Origin: Petrolisthes cinctipes
Taxonomy: Eukaryota; Arthropoda; Malacostraca; Decapoda; Porcellanidae
Direction of reading: 5' to 3'
Assembly: GCA_033782935.1 (NCBI GenBank)
Contig: JAWQEG010001547.1
Coordinates: 506,001 to 570,000, forward strand
Length of the DNA: 64,000 nt
The notes under the pieces are model-generated. The model searched no databases. It was given only the letters and a program-made list of their open reading frames with translations, and was not told the DNA's origin. The translations under genes and the position numbers were made by a program. The first letter of the stretch is position 1, and each line of letters opens with the position of its first letter. Shown piece by piece: positions 14,201 through 28,399 of the stretch.

Positions 14201-16330
14201 CCTGGGCCTTGAATATTTAGTTATTTACACGTGAACTGCCTGCCGTGCCTGGGCCTGGAATATTTAGTTATTTACACGTGAACTGCCTGCCGTGCCTAGG
14301 CCTGGAATATTTAGTTATTTACACGTGAACTGGCTGCCGTGCCTGGGAATGGAATATTTAGTTGTTTACACGTGAACTGGCTTCCGTGCCTAGGCCTGGA
14401 ATATTTAGTTATTTACGCGTGAACTGCTTGCCGTGCCTGGGCCTGGAATATTTAGTTATTTACACGTGAACTGCCTGCCGTGCCTGGGCCTGGAATATTT
14501 AGTTATTTACACGTGAACTGCCTGCCGTGCCTAGGCCTGGAATATTTAGTTATTTACACGTGAACTGGATGCCGTGCCTGGCTACACGTGACGTGCCACA
14601 CAGTGAGTGCAGTACAGTGTGTGAGGAACAGTCATTGGGTGACGCCCTGGAATATTTAGTTATTTACACGTAAACTGCCTGCTGTGCCTGGCTACACGTG
14701 ACGTTCCACATAGTGAGTGCAGTACAGTGTGTGAGGACCAGTCAGTAGATGGCGGCCTGGAATATTTAGTTATTTACACGTGAACTGCCTGCCGTGCCTG
14801 GCTACACGTGACGTGACACACAGTGATTGCACTACAGTGTGTGAGGACCAGTCAGTAGATGGCGGCCTGGAATATTTAGTTATTTACACGTGAACTGGCT
14901 GCCGTGCCTGGGCCTGGAATATTTAGTTATTTACACGTGAACTGCCTGCTGTGCCTAGCTACACGTGACTTGCCACACAGTGAGTGCAGTACAGTGTGTG
15001 ATGACTGGTCAGTGGATGGCGGCCTGGAATATTTATTTATTTACACGTGAACTGCCTTCCGTGCCTGGCTACACGTGACGTGCCACACAGTGAGTGCAGT
15101 ACAGTGTGTGAGGACCGATCGGTGGATGACGGCCTGGAATATTTAATTATTTTCACATGAACTGCCTGCCTTGCCTGGCTACACGTGACGAGCCACATAG
15201 TGAGTGCAGTACAGTGTGTGATGACCGATCAGTGGATGGCGGCCTGGAATATTTAGTTATTTACACGTGAATTGCCTGCCGTGCCTAACTACACGTGACG
15301 TGCCACACAGTGAGTGCAGTACAGTGTGTGAGGACCGGTCAGTGAATGGCGGCCTGGAATATTTAGTTTTTTAATGTGAACTGCCTGCTGAGCCTGGCTA
15401 CACGTGACATGACATACAGTGAGTGCAGTACAGTGTGTGATGACCGATCAGTGGATGGCGGCCTGGAATATTTAGTTATTTACACGTGAATTGCCTGCCG
15501 TGCCTAACTACACGTGACGTGCCACACAGTGAGTGCAGTACAGTGTGTGAGGACCGGTCAGTGAATGGCGGCCTGGAATATTTAGTTTTTTAATGTGAAC
15601 TGCCTGCCGAGCCTGGCTACACGTGACATGACATACAGTGAGTGCAGTACAGTGTGTGAGGACTGGTCAGTGGATGGCGGCCTGGAATATTTAGTTATTT
15701 ACACGTGAACTGCCTGCCGTGCCTGGCTACACGTGAAGTGCCACAAAGTGAGTGCAGTACAGTGTGTGAGGACCGGTCAGTGGATGGCGGCCTGGAATAT
15801 TTAGTTATTTACACGTGAACTACCTGCCGTGCCTGGCTACACGTGACATGCCACACAGTGAGTGCGGTACAGTGTGTGAGGACTGGTCAGTGGATGGCAG
15901 CCTGGAATATTTAGTTATTTACACGTGAACTGCCTGCCGTGCCTGGCTACACGTGACATGCCACACAGTGAGTGCAGTACAGTGTGTGAGGACCGATCAG
16001 TGGATGGCGGCCTGGAATATTTAGTTATTTACACGTAAACTGGCTGCCGTGCCTGGGCATGGAATATTTAGTTATTTACACGTGAACTGGCTGCCGTGCC
16101 TAGGCCTGGAATATTTAGTTATTTACACGTGAACTGCCTGCCGTGCCTGGGCCTGGAATATTTAGTTATTTACACGTGAACTGCCTGCCGTGCCTGGGCC
16201 TGGAATATTTAGTTATTTACACGTGAACTGCCTACCGTGCCTAAGCCTGGAATATTTAGTTCTTTACACGTGAACTGGCTGCCGTGCCTGGGCATGGAAT
16301 ATTTAGTTATTTACACGTGAACTGCCTGCT
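11260..16330. repeat. Satellite higher-order block, copy B1
   Basis: Characteristic variants include a monomer with CATTGGGTGACGCCC near 12816 and again near 14633, ATTTTCACATG near 13331, and TAGTTTTTTAATGTG near 15364 and 15590. The region shares long near-identical stretches with 17740-22620. The segment at 11956-12180 matches 19569-19793 (offset 7613), and 13219-13419 matches 21318-21518 (offset 8099). The different offsets mean units were gained between the two matching stretches. Block limits are approximate. Confidence 0.7.
14117..14539. repeat. Run of nine 47 bp short monomers
   Basis: GAATATT starts at 14117 and 14540 are 423 bp apart, which is exactly nine units of 47 bp. Every unit lacks the 63 bp CTACACGTGACG...GATGGCG block and joins GCCTGG or GCCTAG directly to GCCTGGAATATT. 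Comparable uninterrupted runs occur at 16015-16296 (6 x 47) and 20351-20820 (10 x 47). Elsewhere short units appear singly or in pairs. Confidence 0.9.
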
Positions 16331-17739
16331 GTGCCTGGCTACACGTGACGTGCCACACAGTGAGTGCAGTACAGTGTGTGAGGACCGATCAGTGGATGGC
16401 AGCCTGGAATATTTAGTTTTTTACACGTGAACTGCCTGCCGTGCCTGGCTACACGTGACGTGACACACAGTGAGTAAACTACAGTGTGTGAGGACCGGTC
16501 AGTGGATGGCGGCACGAAATATTTAGTTATTTACATGTAAACTGCCTGCTTTGCCTGGCTACACGTGACGTGCCACATAGTGAGTGCAGTACAGTATGTG
16601 AGGACCGGTCAGTATGTGGCAGCCTGGAATATTTAGTTGTTTACACATGAACTGTCTGCCGTGCCTGGCTACACGCAACATGCCACACAGTTAGTGCAGT
16701 ACAGTGTGTGAGGACCGGTCAGTGAATGGTGGCCTGGAATATTTAGTTATTTACACTTGAACTGCCTGCCGTGCCTGGTTACACATGCCGTGCCACACAG
16801 TGAGTGCAGTACAGTGTGTGAGGACCGGTCAGTGGATGGCGGCCTGGAATATTTAGTTATTTACACGTGAACTGCCTGCCGTGCCTGGCTACATGTGACA
16901 TGCCACACAGTGAGTGCAGTACAGTGTGTGAGGACCGGTCAGTTGATGGTGGCCTGGAATATTTAGTTATTTACACGTGAACTGCCTGCATTGCCTGGCT
17001 ACATGTGACGTGCCACACAGTGAGTGCAGTACAGTGTGTGAGGAACGGTCATTGGGTGGCGCCCTGGAATATTTAGTTATTTACACGTAAACTGCCTGCT
17101 GTGCCTGGCTACACATGACGTGCCACACAGTGAGTGCAGTAAAGTGTGTGAGGACCGGTCAGTGAATGGTGGCCTGGAATATTTAGTTATTTACACGTGA
17201 ACTGGCTGCCGTGCCTGGGCCTGGAATATTTAGTTATTTACACGTGAACTGCCTGCCGTGCCTGGGCCTGGAATATTTAGTTATTTACACGTGAACTGCC
17301 TACTGTGCCTGGCTACACGTGACGTGCCACACAGTGAGAGCAGTACAGTGTGTGAAGACCGATCGGTGGATGGCGGCCTGGAATATTTAGTTATATACAC
17401 GTGAACTGCCTGCCGTGCCTGGCTACACGTGACGTGACACACAGTGAGTGCAGTACAGTGTGTGAGGACTGGTCAGTGGATGGCGGCCTGGAATATTTAG
17501 TTATTTACACGTGAACTGCCTGCCGTGCCCGGCTACACGTGACGTGCCACAAAGTGAGTGCAGTACAGTGTGTGAGGACCGGTCAGTGGATGGCGGCCTG
17601 GAATATTTAGTTATTTACACGTGAACTGCCTGCCGTGCCTGGCTACACATGACATGACATACAGTGAGTGCAGTACAGTGTATGAGGAACGGTCAGTGGA
17701 TGGCGGCCTGGAATATTTAGTTATTTACACGTGAACTGG

Positions 17740-20700
17740 CTGCCGTGCCTGGGCCAGGAATATTTAGTTATTTACACGTGAACTTCCTGCCGTGCCTGGG
17801 CCTGGAATATTTAGTTATTTACACGTGAACTGCCTGCCGTGCCTGGCTACACGTGACGTGCCCCAAAGTGAGTTCAGTACAGTGTGTGAGGACCGGTAGG
17901 TGGATGGCGGCCTGGAATATTTAGTTATTTACACGTGAACTGCCTGCCGTGCCTGGCTACACGTGACGTGCCACACAGTGAGTGCAGTTTGGTGTGTGAG
18001 GACCGGTCAGCGAATGGCGGTCTGGAATATTTAGTTATTTACACATAAACTGCCTGCCGTGCCTGGCTACACGTGACGTGACACACAGTGCGTGCAGTAC
18101 AGTGTGTGAGGACCGATCGGTGGATGGCGGCCTGGAATATTTAATTATTTACACATGAACTGCCTGCCGTGCCTGGCTACACGTGACGTTCCACACAGTG
18201 AGTGCAGTACAGTGTGTGATGACCGATCAGTGGATGGCGGCCTGGAATATTTAGTTATTTATATGTGAACTGCCTGCCGTGCCTGGCTACACGTGACGTG
18301 CCACACAGTGAGTGCAGTACAGTGTGTGAGGAACGATCAGTGGATGGCGGCCTGGAATATTTAGTTATTTATACGTGAACTGCCTGCCATGCCTGGCTAC
18401 ACGTGACGTGCCACACAGTGAGTGCAGGACAGTGTGTGAGGACCGGTCAGTGGATGGCGGCCCGGAATATTTAGTTATTTACACGTGAACTTCCTGCCGT
18501 GCCTGGGCCTGGAATATTTAGTTATTTACACGTGAACTGCCTGCTGTGCCTGGCTACATGTGACGTGCCACACAGTGAGTGCAGTACAGTGTGTGAGGAC
18601 CGGTCAGTAGATGGCGGCCTGGAATATATAGTTATTTACAAGTGAACTGCCTGCCGTGCCTGGCTACACGTGACGTGCCACACAGTGAGTGCACTACAGT
18701 GTGTGAGGACCGGTCAGTTGATGGCGGCCCGGAATATTTAGTTATTTACATGTGAACTGCCTGCTGTGCCTGGCTACACGTGACGCGCCACACAGTGAGT
18801 GCAGTACAGTGTGTGAGGACCGGTCAGTGGATGGCGGCCTGGAATATTTAGTTATTTACACGTGAACTGGCTGCCGTGCCTGGGCCTGGAATATTTAGTT
18901 ATTTACACGTAAACTGCCTGCTGTGCCTGGCTACACGTGACGTGCCACATAGTGAGTGCAGTACAGTGTGTGAGGAACGGTCAGTAGATGGCGGCCTGGA
19001 ATATTTAGTTATTTACACGTGAACTGCCTGCTGTGCCTGGCTACATGTGACGTGCCACACAGTGAGTGCAGTTTGGTGTGTGAGGACCGGTCAGCGAATG
19101 GCGGTCTGGAATATTTAGTTATTTACACATAAACTGCCTGCCGTGCCTGGCTACACGTGACGTGACACACAGTGCGTGCAGTACAGTGTGTGAGGACCGA
19201 TCGGTGGATGGCGGCCTGGAATATTTAATTATTTACACATGAACTGCCTGCCGTGCCTGGCTACACGTGACGTTCCACACAGTGAGTGCAGTACAGTGTG
19301 TGATGACCGATCAGTGGATGGCGGCCTGGAATATTTAGTTATTTATATGTGAACTGCCTGCCGTGCCTGGCTACACGTGACGTGCCACACAGTGAGTGCA
19401 GTACAGTGTGTGAGGAACGATCAGTGGATGGCGGCCTGGAATATTTAGTTATTTACACGTGAACTGCCTGCCATGCCTGGCTACACGTGACGTGCCACAC
19501 AGTGAGTGCAGGACAGTGTGTGAGGACCGGTCAATGGATGGCGGCCCGGAATATTTAGTTATTTACACGTGAACTGCCTGCTGTGCCTGGCTACACGTGA
19601 CGTGCCACACAGTGAGTGCAGTACAGTGTGTAAGGAACGGTCAGTGAATGGCGGCCTGGAATATTTAGTTATTTACATGTTTAACTGCCTGCCGAGCCTG
19701 GCTACACGTGACGTGACACACAGTAAGTGCAGTACAGTGTGTGAGGAACGGTCAGTGGATGGCGGCCTGGAATATTTAGTTATTTATACGTGAACTGGCT
19801 GCCGTGCCTGGGCCAGGAATATTTAGTTATTTACACGTGAACTTCCTGCCGTGCCTGGGCCTGGAATATTTAGTTATTTACACGTGAACTGCCTGCCGTG
19901 CCTGGCTACACGTGACGTGACACACAGTGAGTGCAGTACAGTGTGTGAGGACCGATCGGTGGATGGCGGCCTGGAATATTTAATTATTTACACATGAACT
20001 GCCTGGCGTGCCTGGCTACACGTGACGTTCCACACAGTGAGTGCAGTACAGTGTGTGAGGACCGGTCAGTGGATGGCAGCCCGGAATATTTAGTTATTTA
20101 CACGTGAACTGCCTGCTGTGCCTGGCTACACGTGACGTGCCACACAGTGAGTGCAGTACAGTGTGTACAGAACGGTCAGTGAATGGCGGCCTGGAATATT
20201 TAGTTATTTACACGTGAACTGGCTGCCGTGCCTGGGCCTGGAATATTTAGTTATTTACACGTGAACTGCCTGCCGTGCCTGACTACACGTGACGTGCCAC
20301 ACAGTGAGTGCAGGTCAGTGTGTGAGGACCGGTCAGTGAATGGCGGCCTGGAATATTTAGTTATTTACACGTAAACTGGCTGCCGTGCCTAGGCCTGGAA
20401 TATTTAGTTATTTACACATGAACTGCTTGCCGTGCCTGGGCCTTGAATATTTAGTTATTTACACGTGAACTCCCTGCCGTGCCTGGGCCTGGAATATTTA
20501 GTTATTTACACGTGAACTGCCTGCCGTGCCTAGGCCTGGAATAATTAGTTATTTACACGTGAACTGGCTGCCGTGCCTGGGCATGGAATATTTAGTTATT
20601 TACACGTGAACTGGCTGCCGTGCCTAGGCCTGGAATATTTAGTTATTTACACGTGAACTGCTTGCCGTGCCTGGGCCTGGAATATTTAGTTATTTACACG

Positions 20701-23700
20701 TGAACTGCCTGCCGTGCCTGGGCCTGGAATATTTAGTTATTTACACGTGAACTGCCTGCCGTGCCTAGGCCTGGAATATTTAGTTATTTACACGTGAACT
20801 GGATGCCGTGCCTGGGCATGGAATATTTAGTTATTTACACGTGAACTGCCTGCTGTGCCTGGCTACACGTGACGTGCCACACAGTGAGTGCAGTACAGTG
20901 TGTGAGGAACAGTCATTGGGTGACGCCCTGGAATATTTAGTTATTTACACGTAAACTGCCTGCTGTGCCTGGCTACACGTGACGTTCCACATAGTGAGTG
21001 CATTACAGTGTGTGAGGACCAGTCAGTAGATGGCGGCCTGGAATATTTAGTTATTTACACGTGAACTGCCTGCCGTGCCTGGCTACACGTGACGTGACAC
21101 ACAGTGATTGCACTACAGTGTGTGAGGACCAGTCAGTAGATGGCGGCCTGGAATATTTAGTTATTTACACGTGAACTGGCTGCCGTGCCTGGGCCTGGAA
21201 TATTTAGTTATTTACACGTGAACTGCCTGCTGTGCCTAGCTACACGTGACTTGCCACACAGTGAGTGCAGTACAGTGTGTGATGACTGGTCAGTGGATGG
21301 CGGCCTGGAATATTTAGTTATTTACACGTGAACTGCCTGCCGTGCCTGGCTACACGTGACGTGCCACACAGTGAGTGCAGTACAGTGTGTGAGGACCGAT
21401 CGGTGGATGACGGCCTGGAATATTTAATTATTTTCACATGAACTGCCTGCCTTGCCTGGCTACACGTGAATTGCCTGCCTTGCCTGGCTACACGTGACAA
21501 GCAACACAGTGAGTGCACTACAGTGTGTGAGGACCGGTTAGTGGATGGCGGCCTGGAATATTTAGTTATTTACACGTGAACTGCCTGCCGTTCCAGGCTA
21601 CACGTGACGTGACACACAGTGAGTGCACTACAGTGTGTGAGGACTGGTCAGTGGATGGCTGCCCAGAATATTTAGTTATTTACACATAAACTGCCTGCCG
21701 TGCCTGGCTACACGTGACGAGCCACATAGTGAGTGCAGTACAGTGTGTGATGACCGATCAGTGGATGGCGGCCTGGAATATTTAGTTATTTACACGTGAA
21801 CTGCCTGCCGTGCCTAACTACACGTGACGTGCCACACAGTGAGTGCAGTACAGTGTGTGAGGACCGGTCAGTGAATGGCGGCCTGGAATATTTAGTTTTT
21901 TAATGTGAACTGCCTGCCGTGCCTGGCTACACGTGACATGACATACAGTGAGTGCAGTACAGTGTGTGAGGACTGGTCAGTGGATGGCGGCCTGGAATAT
22001 TTAGTTATTTACACGTGAACTGCCTGCCGTGCCTGGCTACACGTGACGTGCCACAAAGTGAGTGCAGTACAGTGTGTGAGGACCGGTCAGTGGATGGCGG
22101 CCTGGAATATTTAGTTATTTACACGTGAACTGCCTGCCGTGCCTGGCTACACGTGACATGCCACACAGTGAGTGCGGTACAGTGTGTGAGGACTGGTCAG
22201 TGGATGGCAGCCTGGAATATTTAGTTATTTACACGTGAACTGCCTGCCGTGCCTGGCTACACGTGACATGCCACACAGTGAGTGCAGTACAGTGTGTGAG
22301 GACCGATCAGTGGATGGCGGCCTGGAATATTTAGTTATTTACACGTAAACTGGCTGCCGTGCCTGGGCATGGAATATTTAGTTATTTACACGTGAACTGC
22401 CTGCCGTGCCTGGGCCTGGAATATTTAGTTATTTACACGTGAACTGCCTACCGTGGCTAGGCCTGGAATATTTAGTTATTTACACGTGAACTGGCTGCCG
22501 TGCCTGGGCATGGAATATTTAGTTATTTACACGTGAACTGCCTGCTGTGCCTGGCTACACGTGACGTGCCACACAGTGAGTGCAGTACAGTGTGTGAGGA
22601 CCGATCAGTGGATGGCAGCCTGGAATATTTAGTTTTTTACACGTGAACTGCCTGCCGTGCCTGGCTACACGTGACGTGACACACAGTGAGTAAACTATAG
22701 TGTGTGAGGACCGGTCAGTGGATGGCGGCACGAAATATTTAGTTATTTACATGTAAACTGCCTGCTGTGCCTGGCTACACGTGACGTGCCACATAGTGAG
22801 TGCAGTACAGTGTGTGAGGACCGGTCAGTATGTGGCAGCCTGGAATATTTAGTTGTTTACACATGAACTGTCTGCCGTGCCTGGCTACACGCAACATGCC
22901 ACACAGTTAGTGCAGTACAGTGTGTGAGGACCGGTCAGTGAATGGTGGCCTGGAATATTTAGTTATTTACACTTGAACTTCATGCCGTCCCTGGCTACAT
23001 GTGACGTGCCACACAGTGAGTGCAGTACAATGTGTAAAGACCGGTCAGTGGATGGTGGCCTGGAATATTTAGTTATTTACACTTGAACTGCCTGCCGTGC
23101 CTGGTTACACATGCCGTGCCACACAGTGAGTGCAGTACAGTGTGTGAGGACCGGTCAGTGGATGGCGGCCAGGAATATTTAGTTATTTACACGTGAACTG
23201 CCTGCCGTGCTTGGCTACATGTGACATGCCACACAGTGAGTGCAGTACAGTGTGTGAGGACCGGTCAGTTGATGGTGGCCTGGAATATTTAGTTATTTAC
23301 ACGTGAACTGCCTGCATTGCCTGGCTACATGTGACGTGCCACACAGTGAGTGCAGTACAGTGTGTGAGGAACGGTCATTGGGTGGCGCCCTGGAATATTT
23401 AGTTATTTACACGTAAACTGCCTGCTGTGCCTGGCTACACGTGACGTTCCACATAGTGAGTGCAGTACAGTGTGTGAGGACCAGTCAGTAGATGTCGGCC
23501 TGGAATATTTAGTTATTTACACGTGAACTGCCTGCCGTGCCTGGCTACACGTGACGTGACACACAGTGATTGCACTACAGTGTGTGAGGACCAGTCAGTA
23601 GATGGCGGCCTGGAATATTTAGTTATTTACACGTGAACTGGCTGCCGTGCCTGGGCCTGGAATATTTAGTTATTTACACGTGAACTGCCTGCTGTGCCTA
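17740..23700. repeat. Satellite higher-order block, copy B2
   Basis: This is the partner of the 11.3-16.3 kb block. It carries the same rare markers (CATTGGGTGACGCCC near 20913, TAGTTTTTTAATGTG near 21893). It also repeats material near 11332-11930 at 17861-18460, at an offset of about 6.5 kb, and a sub-segment again near 19070-19550. So it is itself internally duplicated. Confidence 0.65.
20351..20820. repeat. Run of ten 47 bp short monomers
   Basis: GAATATT starts at 20351 and 20821 are 470 bp apart, which is exactly ten 47 bp units. The order of the variants (TAGGCCTGG, GGGCCTTGAAT, GGGCATGG) parallels the run at 14117-14539. It therefore belongs to the same duplicated block, with a slightly different copy number. 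Confidence 0.88.
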
Positions 23701-26700
23701 GCTACACGTGACTTGCCACACATTGAGTGCAGTACAGTGTGTGAGGACCGATCAGTGGATGGCGGCCTGGAATATTTAGTTATTTACACATGAACTGCCT
23801 GCAGTTCCTGGCTACACGAGACATGCCACACAGTGAGTGCACAACAGTGTGTGAGGACCGGTCAGTGAATGGCGGCATGGAATATTTAGTTATTTACATG
23901 TGAACTGCCTGCCGAGCCTGGCTACACGTGACGTGACACACAGTGAGTGCAGTACAGTGTGTGAGGAACGGTCAGTGGATGGCGGCCTGGAATATTTAGT
24001 TATTTACACGTGAACTGCCTGCTGTGCCTGGCTACACATGACGTGCCACACAGTGAGTGCAGTAAAGTGTGTGAGGACCGGTCAGTGAATGGTGGCCTGG
24101 AATATTTAGTTATTTACACGTGAACTGGCTGCCGTGCCTGGGCCTGGAATATTTAGTTATTTACACGTGAACTGCCTGCCGTGCCTGGGCCTGGAATATT
24201 TAGTTATTTACACGTGAACTGCCTACTGTGCCTGGCTACACGTGACGTGCCACACAGTGAGAGCAGTACAGTGTGTGAAGACCGATCGGTGGATGGCGGC
24301 CTGGAATATTTAGTTATATACACGTCAACTGCCTGCCGTGCCTGGCTACACGTGACGTGACGCACAGTGAGTGCACTACAGTGTGTGAGGACCGGTCAGT
24401 GGATGGCGGCCTGGAATATTTAGTTATTTACACGTGAACTGCCTGCCGTGCCTGGCTACACGTGACATGCCACACAGTGAGTGCAGTACAGTGTGTGAGG
24501 ACTGGTCAGTGGATGGCGGCCTGGAATATTTAGTTATTTACACGTGAACTGCCTGCCGTGCCCGGCTACACGTGACGTGCCACAAAGTGAGTGCAGTACA
24601 GTGTGTGAGAACCAGTCAGTGGATGGCGGCATGGAATATTTAGTTATTTACACGTGAACTGCATGCCGTGCCTGGCTACACGTGACATGCCACACAGTGA
24701 GTGCAGTACAGTGTGTGAGGACTGGTCAGTGGATGGCGGCCTGGAATATTTAGTTATTTACACGTGAAGCGCCTGCCGTGCCTGGCTACACGTGACATGC
24801 CACACAGTGAGTGCGGTACAGTGTGTGAGGACTGATCAGTGGATGGCAGCCTGGAATATTTAGTTATTTACGTGTGAACTGCCTGCCGTGGCTGGCTACA
24901 CGTGACATGCCACACAGTGAGTGCAGTACAGTGTGTGAGGACCGATCAGTGGATGGCGGCCTGGAATATTTAGTTATTTACACGTAAACTGCCTGCCGTG
25001 CCTAGCTACACGTGACGTGACACACAGTGAGTGCACTACAGTGTGTGAGGACCGGTCAGTGGATGGTGGCCAGGAATATTTAGTTATTTACACGTAAACT
25101 GCCTGCTGTGCCTGGCTACACGTGACGTGCCACATAGTGAGTGCAGTACAGTGTGTGAGGACCGGTCAGTAGATGGCGGCCTGGAATATATAGTTATTTA
25201 CATGTGAACTGCCTGCCGTGCCTGGCTACACGTGACGTGCCACACAGTGAGTGCACTACAGTGTGTGAGGACCGGTCACTGAATGGCGGCCCGGAATATT
25301 TAGTTATTTACACGTGAACTGCCTGCTGTGCCTGGCTACACGTGACGCGCCACAGAGTGAGTCCAGTACAATGTGTGAGGACCGGTCAGAGGATGGCGGC
25401 CTGGAATATTTAGTTATTTACACATGAACTGGCTGCTGTGCCTGGGCCTGTAATATTTAGTTATTTACACGTGAACTGCCTGCCGTGCCTGGCTACGCGT
25501 GAATTGCCTGCCTTGCCTGGCTACACGTGACATGCCACACAGTGAGTGCAGTACAGTGTGTGATGACCGATCAGTGGATGGCGGCCTCGAATATTTAGTT
25601 ATTTACACGTGAACTGCCTGCCATGCCTGACTACACGTGACGTGCCACACAGTGAGTGCAGTACAGTGTGTGAGGACCGGTCAGTGAATGGCGGCCTGGA
25701 ATATTTAGTTTTTTACATGTGAACTGCCTGCCGAGCCTGGCTACACGTGACATGACATACAGTGAGTGCAGTACAGTGTATGAGGAACGGTCAGTGAATG
25801 GCGCCCTGGAATATTTAGTTATTTACACGTGAACTGCCTGCCGTGCCTGGCTACACGTGACGTGCCACACAGTGAGTGCACTACAGTGTGTGAGGACCGG
25901 TCAGTGGATGGCGGCCTGGAATATTTAGTTATTTACACGTGAACTGGCTGCCGTGCCTGGGCTTGAAATATTTAGTTATTTACACGTGAACTTCCTGCCG
26001 TGCCTGGGCCTGGAATATTTAGTTATTTACACGTGAACTGCCTGCTCTGCCTGGCTACACGTGACGTGCCACACAGTGAGAGCAGTACAGTGTGTGAGGA
26101 CCGATCGGTGGATAGCGGCCTGGAATATTTAGTTATTTACACGTGAACTGCCTGCCGTGACTGGCTACACGTGACGTGACACACAGTGAGTGCACTACAG
26201 TGTGTAAGGACCGGTCAGTGGATGGCGGCCCGGAATATTTAGTTATTTACACGTAAACTGCCTGCTGTGCCTGGCTACACGTGACGTGCCACATAGTGAG
26301 TGCAGTACAGTGTGTGAGGACCGGTCAGTAGATGGCGGCCTGGAATATATAGTTATTTACATGTGAACTGCCTGCCGTGCCTGGCTACACGTGACGTGCC
26401 ACACAGTGAGTGCACTACAGTGTGTGAGGACCGGTCACTGAATGGCGGCCCGGAATATTTAGTTATTTACACGTGAACTGCCTGCTGTGCCTGGCTACAC
26501 GTGACGCGCCACAGAGTGAGTCCAGTACAGTGTGTAAGGACCGGTCAGTGGATGGCAGCCTGGAATATTTAGTTATTTACACATGAACTGGCTGCTGTGC
26601 CTGGGCCTGGAATATTTAGTTATTTACACGTGAACTGCCTGCCGTGCCTGGCTACACGTGACGTGACACACAGTGAGTGCAGTACAGTGTGTGAGGACCA

Positions 26701-28399
26701 GTCAGTGAATGGCGGGCTGTAATATTTAGTTATTTACATGTGAACTGCCTGCCGAGCCTGGCTACACGTGACGTGCCACACAGTGAGTGCAGTACAGTGT
26801 GTGAGGACCGGTCAGTGAATGGCGGCCTGTAATATTTAGTTATTTACACGTGAACTGGCTGCCGAGCCTGGCTACACGTGACGTGACACACAGTGAGTGC
26901 AGTACAGTGTGTGAGGACCGGTCAGTGAATGGCGGCCAGGAATATTTAGTTTTTTACATGTGAACTGCCTGCCGAGCCTGGCTACACGTGACATGATATA
27001 CAGTGAGTGCAGTACAGTGTATGAGGAACGGTCAGTGAATGGCGCCCTGGAATATTTAGTTATTTACACGTGAACTGCCTGCCGTGCCTGGCTACACGTG
27101 ACGTGACACACAGTGAGTGCAGTACAGGGTGTGAGGACCAGTCAGTGAATGGCGGCCTAGAATATTTAGTTATTTACATGTGAACTGCCTGCCGAGCCTG
27201 GCTACACGTGACGTGCCACACAGTGAGTGCAGTACAGTGTGTGAGGACCGGTCAGTGAATGGCGGCCTGGAATATTTAGTTATTTACACGTGAACTAGCT
27301 GCCGAGCCTGGCTACACGTGACGTGACACACAGTGAGTGCAGTACAGTGTGTGAGGAACGGTCAGTGGATGGCGCCTTGGAATATTTAGTTATTTACATG
27401 TGAACTGCCTGCCGTGCCTGGCTAAACGTGACGTGCCACACAGTGAGTGCAGTACAGTGTGTGAGGACCGGTCTGTGGATGGCGGTCTGGAATATTTAGT
27501 TATTTACACGTGAACTGGCTCCCGTGCCTGGGCCTGGAATATTTAGTTATTTACACGTGAACTGCATGCCGTGCCTGGCTACACGTGACGTGCCACAAAG
27601 TGAGTGCAGTACAGTGTGTGAGGACCGGTCAGTGGATGGCGGCCTGGAATATTTAGTTATTTACACGTGAACTGCCTGCCGTGCCTGGCTACACGTGAAT
27701 TGCCTGCCTTGCCTGGCTACACGTGACATGCCACACAGTGAGTGCACTACAGTGTGTGAGGACCGGTCAGTGGATGGCGGCCTGGAATATTTAGTTATTT
27801 ACACGTGAACTGCCTGCCATTCCAGGCTACACGTGACGTGACACACAGTGAGTGCACTACAGTGTGTGAGGACTGGTCAGTGGATGGCGGCCCAGAATAT
27901 TTAGTTATTTACACATAAACTGCCTGCCGTGCCTGGCTACACGTTACGAGCCACATAGTGAGTGCAGTACAGTGTGTGATGACCGATCAGTGGATGGCGG
28001 CCTGGAATATTTAGTTATTTACACGTGAACTGCCTGCCGTGCCTGACTACACGTGACGTGCCACACAGTGAGTGCAGTACAGTGTGTGAGGACCGGTCAG
28101 TGAATGGCGGCCTGGAATATTTAGTTTTTTACATGTGAACTGCCTGCCGAGCCTGGCTACACGTGACATGATATACAGTGAGTGCAGTACAGTGTATGAG
28201 GAACGGTCAGTGGATGGCGCCCGGGAATATTTAGTTATTTACACTTGAACTGCCTGCCGTGCCCGGCTACACGTGACGTGCCACACAGTGAGTGCACTAC
28301 AGTGTGTGAGGACCGGTCAGTGGATGGCGGCCTGGAATATTTAGTTATTTACACGTGAACTGGCTGCCGTGCCTGGGCCTGGAATATTTAGTTATTTAC

